A stretch of DNA of 64,000 nucleotides from Entoloma clypeatum (taxonomy: Eukaryota > Basidiomycota > Agaricomycetes > Agaricales > Entolomataceae), in assembly GCA_963565915.1 (NCBI GenBank), contig OY751493.1:1550001-1614000 (forward strand), given 5' to 3'. Positions 56,794-64,000 of this stretch are shown here, piece after piece. Position 1 is the first letter of the stretch. Each line of letters begins with the position of its first letter. Position numbers and translations under genes: made by a program. A model generated the notes under the pieces. It was given only the letters and a program-made list of their open reading frames with translations. It made no database searches and was not told the DNA's origin.

Positions 56794-57453
56794 AACGCGA
56801 ACTCAAGAAGAGCCTCGAGCTCTTTCCCCCTTCTCCCTCCGGTCCTTCTGCTGCGTCTAGTGTTTCAAGGTCCAGTATGGTCCGGTTTTTTGTCTAAAAT
56901 TTTTGAGACCAGATGCCAAGACCAGGTGAGTGGTCTCTCTGAAAAGCTAAGACCAGAACCAGTTTAAACTGGTTTTTTGGCCAAAAAACCGGTCCAAACC
57001 TATGAACTGGGTAGAACCAGGGGGGGGTGGTCTTTGTTTTTCAAAAAAGATGAACCAGGACCACCCCCTGGTTCAGTCTGGTCTCAGTCTTCTTTGTGGT
57101 CTTTGAGACTGGACCTTGAAACACTAGCCACGTCCAAGAAGCGAAATAAGAACAAGAAAACAAAGCAGGCCCCTAAACCTGCTGCCCCTCTCCCTCCAGT
57201 GACATCCCCTGACCATCACCGCCTTCTCCTCCCCTGCCATCCAAGGCACCTTTGCCCAAGGCAGCTCCCCTCAATGCAAGGGCTGCACCCTTTGCACCTC
57301 CACATGCTGCCGCCCCTCGTGTGCAAGCACCTCCTGCACCCTCGGCCCCCAGGCCTTTTCCACCACAGGTTGCCCACACGCCGCCTCTCGTCAACTATCC
57401 CCCGTCCCTACTGCTGGCTCACTTCTATGAGCCTCCTCTTCCCCAGGTCTTGA
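56794..57453 (+). pseudogene. LINE ORF1-like C-terminal pieces (copy 1), split by an inverted-repeat element
   Basis: 56794-56857 continues the frame from 54812 (RELKKSLELFPPSPSGPSAA). After the 269-bp element the frame resumes as ATSKKRNKNKKTKQAPKPAA, a Lys-rich basic stretch, then Pro/Ala-rich sequence, to a stop near 57453 (a second frame stays open to 57707). There is no enzymatic motif. Confidence 0.5.
56858..57126. mobile_element. 269-bp MITE-like element with perfect 18-bp terminal inverted repeats
   Basis: Ends are TAGTGTTTCAAGGTCCAG and CTGGACCTTGAAACACTA, perfect inverses. The flanking context CTAG...CTAG is compatible with TA or CTAG target duplication. The interior is rich in GGACC/GGTCC and ACCAG/CTGGT and holds the palindrome ACCAGTTTAAACTGGT (56958-56973). 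No coding capacity. Confidence 0.85.
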
Positions 57454-57831
57454 TGACCATCATCAAGATCACCCTTCCAATCATCAAATGGGCTGTTAGT
57501 GGATGGTCAACTTCCAGACCTTTACAATCCCCTCAGTTTGATTTTATATATAATGGACTATCATCTATCGTTCTCCTTTTCTACATACAATACATATACA
57601 ACACGCTCCATGGACCAGCCATAGGTCTCTCTCCACATGCTTCATGTCATCACACGCGCTTGCACATCTCTCCCATACCCTTACGTATCATCAAATGGAC
57701 TGTGTAACAGGGTCCTACCCTCCCATGCTATATTACTTAGCAGCTGTATCTAAATTGTACCCTAGTACAGACTGGACTGTGATCAAGCCCCGGAATATAA
57801 GATTTTGGTGCAAAAAAAAAAAAAAAAAAAT

Positions 57832-58195
57832 TGAGAACTTGAACACCCACATCAGGAAAAATCCACATGTGTCAGTAGCGGTCTGTAGGTGTAGTAGCTG
57901 TCATACCCTGGTATACAGATCCCCTTTATAGAGTTACTCATAGCATGAGCCTGGTCTCCATAGCAGTCCATAGCGTTGCATAGATATTTATCAGATCTTT
58001 GTACCACTCCATATTTTCATATCAGGACAGCTACAATGTCTATGATGACTCCAGTGTTCAATGTATTCTGTTAGACAACAGTCAATTCACCACTACAGCC
58101 ATGCATGACAGGATAGATGAATGTTAAATAGATCATATTGTGTCCACTACATACATACAAACATGCAATTGACTATGAAATCTACAGGCATCTCA
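57832..58195. other. AT-rich non-coding spacer
   Basis: Between the LINE A tail and the minisatellite. I see no gene or repeat in it. Confidence 0.6.
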
Positions 58196-58199
58196 ACAT

Positions 58200-59345
58200 A
58201 CCATGTGTCCACTGGAGACGTATGACTGGGGACTGATTGCGGGAATTTGTCTGCAGTATGTGGGGGAGGCCGTTGGGTGTGAGTGGATGCCATAAGGCAC
58301 TAGAGAACACCATTGGGCGTGAGTGATGACTATTGGGCAGAAGTGGCGATGAGAGGACACTGTTTGGGGAGAAGAGGCCATTGGGCAGGAGGGGCAGCCA
58401 TTGGGAATGAGAGACGGCCGTTAGACACAAGTAAGGGATGCCATTGGGCACGAGAAGAGGCTGTTGGGCAGAAGGGACACCATTGGGCATGAATGGCAGC
58501 TGTTGGGCAGAAGGGGCGCCGTTGGAAATGAGGATGCCACTGGGCACGAAGGGACGCCGAAGTGGCAGCTGTTGGGCATAGGTGGCGATGAGAGGACACC
58601 GTTGGGGGAGAAGATGCCGTTGGGAAGAAGGGATGCCACTGGGCATGAGGGGTGGCCATTGGGAATGAGAGACAGCTGTGGGGGCACAAGTAAGAGATGC
58701 CATTGGGCATATGGTGGCAGTTGGGCATGAGAGGTGGCAGTTAGGCACCTGAGCGTGAGTAGTGGAGGCTGTTGGGAACAAGAGGATGCCGTTGAGTGTG
58801 AGACAAGGCCATTGGGCAGAAGGGGCGCCATTGGGTGCTAATAGTCCATTGGTAACGAGAGGAAGGCCATTGGGGGCGAGAAGAGGCCATTGGGCGTGAA
58901 TGACAGCCATTGGGTAAGACCGTGGGGCGCAAGTAAGGGACACTGTTGGGCATATGGTGGCTGTTGGCACGAGAGGTGGCAGTTGGGCACCAGTGGTGAC
59001 CAGAGGAGGGCATTGAGCATGGGTAGTGGAGGCTGTTGGGAATAAGAGGACGCTGTTGGGGGCGAGAAGAGGCCATTGGGCAGAAGGGACATGCATTGGG
59101 CCTAAATGGCAGCCGTTGGGCAGGAGGGACACTATTGAGCATGAGGGGTGGCTGTTGGGAACGAGAGACGACCGTGGGGCGCAAGTAAGGGACACTGTTG
59201 GGCGTATGGTAGCAGTTGGGCACCAGTGGGGGCACGAGAAGAGGCCGTTGGGCATGAGAGATGCCGTTGGGTGTGAGTGGAGGCCGTTTGACATGAGAGG
59301 ATGCCATTGGGCAGAGGTGGCCGTTGGGTGTGAGTCAAGGTGTGA
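58200..59345. repeat. Degenerate ~21-bp minisatellite, block 1
   Basis: About 50 degenerate copies of a unit like GCCATTGGGCATGAGAGGNNN, often 21 bases with local length changes. Because 21 is a multiple of three, several frames stay open for hundreds of codons (for example minus 58182-59351, 389 codons of PNG/PTA-like repeats). These are by-products, not genes. A higher-order pattern with GCAAGTAAG(A/G)GA recurs near 58695, 58930 and 59180. Confidence 0.9.
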
Positions 59346-59916
59346 CAGCATTGAGGTTGAGGGAGGGATGGGAGGAACAGAGTGGTGGGTGAGAGCAAGA
59401 TTGATTCCATAACCACAGAAACCTAAACGACAAACCTTAAACTTGGTGAAATCCGGTGGAGATTGAAATGACTTGGAACAAAAATCATCTCATCAATGAT
59501 TGCCCTGAAGGGAAGTTCAGCAAAAATCTCATGTTTCTGAATATGTATGGCACAAAATAGGTAGATCTGCATAATTCTGATACACAGGCAAAATTAGATA
59601 CTCCACCGAGGAATATCACCCAGTACACAGAGATATGGAATGTGCTATCAAATGCTACCATAGCTACTGTGGTCTACAGAGTGATGGTTGCAGGTATCAG
59701 AGCTACAGGACTCTGGCTGGGTGACCTGTAGTCAAATATTTTTCCCTTATAAACTATGTTGTGGTATGAGTGCTATGGCATGCTATGGAGCATGGCTGAT
59801 GTATATCATGAAGATATAACATCAGCCTTGGCATTGTAGCCCAAGGCTTTTTCCTGATGCACATCTGGTATAGTCATCAGCAAAATGTCTTTTCGTCTTG
59901 ATAGGATTGCTGGCAG

Positions 59917-59985
59917 TCAAGACTGTCAAGACTGTCCACAAAGCTTCAGTGTCTTGACAGTGTCTTGGCATCTTGAGCTCAAGAT
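59917..59985. repeat. Inverted repeat plus perfect 16-bp palindrome
   Basis: TCAAGACTGTCAAGACTGTC (59917-59936) pairs with GTGTCTTGACAGTGTCTTGG (59949-59968). Next to it ATCTTGAGCTCAAGAT (59970-59985) is a perfect palindrome. Confidence 0.7.
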
Positions 59986-60361
59986 CAAGACCAAAGAATA
60001 AATTTGAAGGTGATTTTTTTGGACTTCAACAACTTTTTTTTTTTCATCATTGATCATCATTGGCAACTTCTGATCAATCACATCATCACTTCAACATTTG
60101 AACCTCTCTCACACTCCTTGCACACTCATCCCTCTTGTTGACACCCATTGACGTCAGTATCGCCCAATGCCTGCAAGGCAGGGCCTTGCATGACTGGTTC
60201 CCCACTTTCCACCCTCATCCACCAGTACGTCCCTTCCTATCTCTTACCACCCACTGTTGGAACTGGTTCCCCAGTACCTCATATATCATCGCTTATCTAC
60301 ACATCTTGGTCACATGTTTCTTTTTCAATATATATACACCTTCAGCATGCCTCACATACTC

Positions 60362-60502
60362 AGTTGTCTTTCTCTTCTTGACACTGAGCATGTGAGTACA
60401 CATTCTACGCCGCTACCATATCTACCTTTATTCACTATCCAGTATCTACAGTATCCTTTAGATTAGCAATATAGTTGTCTTTCCCTTCTTGACATTGAGC
60501 AT
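60362..60502. repeat. 30-bp direct repeat, two copies
   Basis: Copies at 60362-60391 and 60473-60502 (AGTTGTCTTTCTCTTCTTGA, then CACTGAGCAT) differ at two bases. Each is near a CTTTAGAT sequence. They may be remnants of tandem or nested LTR sequence. Confidence 0.65.
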
Positions 60503-60906
60503 CTATGATACCCTTTAGATCCCGCCATGTAACAGTTTGTTACAGGATGAGCTTCCTTAGTCCTATTAAGCAATAGCACGGGTATGGATATCCACGGCTA
60601 CGGATACAGGTCGTAATTTCGCAACCTGAACCCATGGCAGTACCCATCACACATCACGCTCTGATGTGGCACTGCCTCATGACTCTTGGCCAACACCACA
60701 CCTGGTGCCCAACGCCAGCTCTTGCCCAACCACCCAATGGCCATCTGCCACTAGTGATTGAAAGTTTGGTTTGGTCTTGTTTTTGACCCCCAAAAAGAAT
60801 GGACCGAGAACTGCACCGGTCTCAATTTTACATGGTCACCTTGAAAAACCAGACCAGACCAGTGAGAGACCAGTCTGACCAGTCCATTTATTCAAGTCTG
60901 ATGAGA

Positions 60907-60930
60907 CTGGACCGGTTTAAACCGGTCCAG
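60907..60930. repeat. Perfect 24-bp palindrome
   Basis: The 24-base sequence centred on GGTTTAAACC (CTGGACC at the left end, GGTCCAG at the right) is its own reverse complement. It lies in a GGACC-rich stretch resembling the interior and ends of the 269-bp element at 56858-57126. Confidence 0.85.
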
Positions 60931-61014
60931 GCTCGTAATATGTACTGTACTAGGCTACAAGTGTGTGCTACTGGATGGCACATGCACATATCATCTGAGT
61001 CTCACCGTCTGACG

Positions 61015-61420
61015 CCGTTGGGCATGAGTGGATGTGTTGGGCATGAGTGAACACATTGGACATGAGTGGACTCCGTTGGGCATGAGAGTGGGTGAAGAAA
61101 GGGCATTGGGCATGAGTCAATAGAAGAGGAGGGGGGCCATTGAGCATGAGAGGAGCCGTTGGGCTCCAAGGGATGACATCGGGCACAAGTGGATGCTGTT
61201 GGGTGCAAAAAGACTGTTGGGTGTGAGAGGACGCCGGGTGGCCGTTGGGCTCGAAGGGAGGGCATTGGGTGCCGGAGGGGGCTGTTGGGCAGAAGTGGGG
61301 GCTGTTGAGCTTCAAGGGATGGCATTGGGTGCGAGTGGACGGCATTGGGCATTAGAGGCAGCCATTGGACATGAGTGGGGGCCATTGGGCATGAGTGGTG
61401 GCTGTTGGGCGGAGGTGGGG
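61015..61420. repeat. Degenerate ~21-bp minisatellite, block 2
   Basis: Same unit type as block 1 (GCCGTTGGGCATGAGTGGA and variants), about 18-20 copies, about 1.7 kb away. Long open minus-strand frames here are again by-products of the period. Confidence 0.88.
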
Positions 61421-61429
61421 GAAAAGAAA

Positions 61430-62440
61430 AGTGTGGGAAGGTTTTGCTGTCCATCAACTTATGGTTCGAGTTTCAGCAATTGCCAAGCAATGCACATTGT
61501 CGAAACTCACACCCTTGATGCTCAAACCGTGGCACCACAAGCCTTAAAAACAGATCTTAACTTATGTAGAGATATTTAGAAAATTATAGTAAGTATATAT
61601 AAAGTTAAATACATCAGCTATGTATGGTAGAAAGTCTGTACTCCAAAATGATACATCAAACCACACTGTAAATCATGATGAACAGTGTGGCATGGTGTTT
61701 TCAAACACAAAAAACAACATTTCCTGGCTTCCTCCTTTCCACAATACTTGTACTCCAAATATACTGTATATATACTATTGAAACATTGTATATAAACCTA
61801 TTCAGACCCTTCAAGTGAAATTCAACAACTTAATAAGGTGAATATGAACAAAATAGGTCGAAAATCTGACCAAAAAATTTTATTCCAGCTTTGGATTCTC
61901 CACATTCAGGGGATCTTATAGCACATTTGTTTTTCAAATTTGGTTCATTCCTTGGGGAGATATAGCACATTTCATTATTTCTATCTTATCTAGACTTCTA
62001 AAAATTATACAAAGTGTGTCAGGAGGTGAATACATATCCCATAAGTAGTTCTATCACTTTCAAACTATTATTAGGCCATGAGGAAGGCACTGTGCGTGCC
62101 TGCGCGATGCATTTTGCGCATTGTTTACTATTATTTGGTGTAGAGCATGGCACCTCTATGACTTAAAATCTGTGGCATCATTCCATAAAATCAACACATA
62201 TTTATTGACATATGATACTCTGCTACATAATTGATATAGTCTGTAAGCTGACTTCCTCCTGTGTAGCCATATTAAGGAGAAATGCGATGTTTTTTGAGTT
62301 TGTTTACATATATTTGACACATTTGATGTGCACATGATGCGCGCCATCCAATGTCAAAACAACGCATCCACCCATTGCTGACTCTGCAATGAGGGGCACA
62401 GATGCTGAAAAGGCCAGAATATATTTATACATTTTATTTA
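61430..62440. other. AT-rich non-coding region
   Basis: About 1 kb with low GC, TATA-like runs and no coding signal or clear repeat that I can support. Confidence 0.6.
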
Positions 62441-62448
62441 TAATCTGT

Positions 62449-64000
62449 CTTTTTTTTAAAAAAAAAAAAAACCTCAATTTATATACCGGCGCCTGATTGC
62501 AGTCCAGTCTGTACTAGTAGGTACAAGGGGTAACCACTACTTCTAAGCAGGGACCACGGTATGAGTAGCATGGTAGAGTAAGGCCCTCTGGGGACAGCCT
62601 ATGTGCGTATCCGATAAGTAAAGGATAGAGATGGACACTGAAACATCCGTGAAAGGATATTGAGACAGCGTGTTGTAGGTGATGTGTTGTATATAGAAAA
62701 GTAGGACAAAACAAAAACCAGGAAGAGAGACGTATGGGGGTGCTAGCCCATTCCTTATACATGAAAGAAAGAAAAGACTTCAGACAGAAGGGGACGAGAA
62801 CATTTGCCATGTAATCGTTGGGATCCCATTGGCGGCCCATCAGATCAGTGGGAGCGTGACCTTGGACAGGCCGGACGAGCGGGAGGCAAGGGGAACAGAG
62901 GGGGCGGGTTGAGGCGCAGCCTTCGGGTTGAAGTTCTTCAAGAACACGGGGAGAAAGGAGGGCCATGGTTGTGGCAATCCTGGTGGGGGTCCCATGTAGG
63001 GGAAGAAAGGGGGGAGAGGGAGGGCATGGAGAGTGCATCCTGGGGGGAAAAGGCAGAAGCAAAGGGGAGAAAGCCTTCTGGGGAGGGGGAGGTGGGCCGC
63101 CGCATTTGGGGGCAGATGCACGAGGGGGCTCAGGACTCAAGGGTCTTGAAGAGCAGGAGACAGGTGCCGGTTTGGATGGCAGGGGGTGGGGCGATCTGGG
63201 TGGAGACTGATGATGTCTCTTGCCAAAGGGAGGGGTCGCCATTCATGAGCTGATGGAGGAGCCACTGAAGGCCCTTTCAGGACAGGAACAGGGGGGAGAG
63301 GGGGCACGAGAGGGTGCGGGGGAAGTGGAGGCCACAGAGGCGTAGGAGCGTGTGGGAGATGAAGGCGCCGGGGGAGGTGCTAGAGGTGTGGGCGTTTGTG
63401 GGTCTAGGGCTGAGGCCTGGACTGCCACAGAAGCGCAAGCACGAGGCGGCACCTGGGAAGGCACAGAGGAAAGGGTGGGCGCTTGTAGCGGGTCTGGACC
63501 AGAGGTCTGGGCTGCTGCAGAGGCGTGGGGGGCATGAGGCGTTTGCGAGGAACGTGCCTTGTGCATGGGAGGGAGAGTCTGCATCGAGCAGGACTGGCGG
63601 GCAGCTGGTGCTGGTGGGGGAGGGGGTGGTGAAGGTGTCTGGGTGGACGAGTTTGCCAACTGTTGGTGTTCTGTGTAATGGTCAATCCATGACGAGAAGT
63701 ACTTTAGACAGTTTCGGAATGTTGGGGACAGTTCAGCAAAGGTGAAAGGGGACTCGCGAAAGTAGTATTTCACGGTGTCCATGCAGAATGAACGTTCGAG
63801 ATTGCTGAGGAAATCGGTGTGTTCTATATTGGCAAAAACGGGGCGAACCAAGTATTTGTGGAGAGGATGATTATCTGGGAGAAGATCATTGTTACGGGGG
63901 GGAACGCCAGGAACGGGCACACTAGGTGCATTCTGCTGCTTGGAAGGCTTCTTGCGAGGCATGAAGGACAAGATCGTAGTATCAACGCAAGGTCAAAGAC
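62449..64000 (-). mobile_element. LINE-like ORF1-only element, copy 3, runs off the right end
   Basis: Minus-strand element. The 3' tail appears on the plus strand as a T8-9 run followed by A14 (62449-62472), then the family sequence TCAATTTATATACCGG and CAGTCCAGTCTGTACTA, matching copies 1 and 2. The ORF1-like frame lies at 62514-63971. Its 5' end is at or beyond the right edge. Confidence 0.72.
62514..63971 (-). pseudogene. LINE ORF1-like protein with one in-frame TGA (copy 3)
   Basis: Starts MSFMPRKKPSKQQNAPSV (63971) and stays in one frame for 485 codons, interrupted only by TGA at 63243-63245. The N-terminal part has HKYLVRPVFANIEHTDFLSN and FAELSPTFRNCLKYFSSWID. The middle is Pro/Ala-rich with spaced Gln-Thr pairs (SSTQTPSPPPPPP, CSMQTLPPMHKARSSQTPH) and CASVAVQA, like the frame at 47.7-48.7 kb. 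The C-terminal half reads through the 3' region and may not be the natural end. No enzymatic domain. Confidence 0.6.

Larger units (their letters stand above)
47649..57831 (+). mobile_element. LINE-like ORF1-only element, copy 1, interrupted by three younger insertions
   Basis: Plus-strand element beginning at or before the ATG at 47649 and ending in a 20-base A tail (57812-57831). Its 3' end (TAGTACAGACTGGACTG, then CCGGAATATAA) matches, in the opposite orientation, the tail sequences of the elements at 54.8 and 62.5 kb. Coding sequence is split among 47649-48659, 54496-54812, 56794-56857 and about 57127-57450 by a copia element, a second LINE copy and an inverted-repeat element. No reverse transcriptase or endonuclease is present in the pieces. 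Left boundary not determined. Confidence 0.7.
59346..61009. other. Non-coding spacer with palindromes and short direct repeats
   Basis: No gene supported. Contains inverted repeats at 59917-59985, a 30-base direct repeat (60362-60391 and 60473-60502), TGTAACAGTTTGTTACA at 60528-60544 that resembles LTR-type ends, and a GGACC/GGTCC-rich stretch (60757-60935). Probably old transposon debris. Confidence 0.5.

Noticed and set aside
58182..59351. A 389-codon minus-strand open frame with Pro-Asn-Gly and Pro-Thr-Ala repeats
   Set aside because: It lies entirely in the 21-bp minisatellite; other frames are also open, and there are no codon or domain signals of a gene.
61002..61457. Long open frames in the second minisatellite block
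   Set aside because: Same by-product of a 21-base period.

Overview
The window is nuclear DNA of a filamentous fungus, almost certainly an Agaricomycete (Basidiomycota). Genes are dense and cut by many GT-AG introns of about 45-70 bases. The gene content is fungal: CYP61/Erg5, a hybrid-kinase N-terminus with kinase-like and ATPase domains, a Ysc84-type SYLF-SH3 protein, a Mep-type ammonium transporter, and an HMG-box protein of the fungal mating-regulator type. I do not name a species.

Positions 1-29,442 are ordinary gene space. In order: 5' part of a large hybrid histidine kinase (minus, runs off the left end), SUB2/UAP56 helicase, VIT/VWA protein, mitochondrial dicarboxylate-type carrier, ROK1/DDX52 helicase, HMG-box factor, CCA-adding enzyme, SYLF-SH3 protein, LAS1, a seven-helix-type membrane protein, prenylcysteine oxidase-like flavoprotein, ammonium transporter, LIP2 octanoyltransferase and an NAD(P)-binding protein. 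Most are housekeeping functions in RNA processing, mitochondria and membranes. They form no obvious cluster.

Positions 29,443-45,806 hold ATP11, eIF4A, a short uncertain ORF, a small mitochondrial LEA-like protein, ERG5/CYP61 and a second P450. Positions 30,320-37,963 occur again at 38,164-45,806, separated by exactly 200 N. The copies look identical except for one missing base that breaks eIF4A in the second. This looks like unmerged overlapping contig ends, not a biological duplication, so copy-two genes should not be counted as paralogues.

Positions 45,807-64,000 are a repeat island without host genes that I can support. A LINE-like, ORF1-only element on the plus strand (about 47.6-57.8 kb) has been invaded three times: by a young Ty1/copia element (48,660-54,490, 312-bp LTRs, GAATA target duplication), by a minus-strand LINE copy (54,826-56,780) and by a 269-bp inverted-repeat element (56,858-57,126). 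Further right are two blocks of a degenerate ~21-bp GC-rich minisatellite, several palindromes, and a third LINE-family copy leaving the right end. All six in-frame stops in the copia gag-pol frame are TGA, and three of the four LTR differences are CG/CA changes, pointing to methyl-CpG decay.

I found no CRISPR array, rRNA or convincing tRNA gene. Nothing here is clearly a new functional system. The most informative signals are the assembly duplication, the TGA-only decay and the ORF1-only LINE family.
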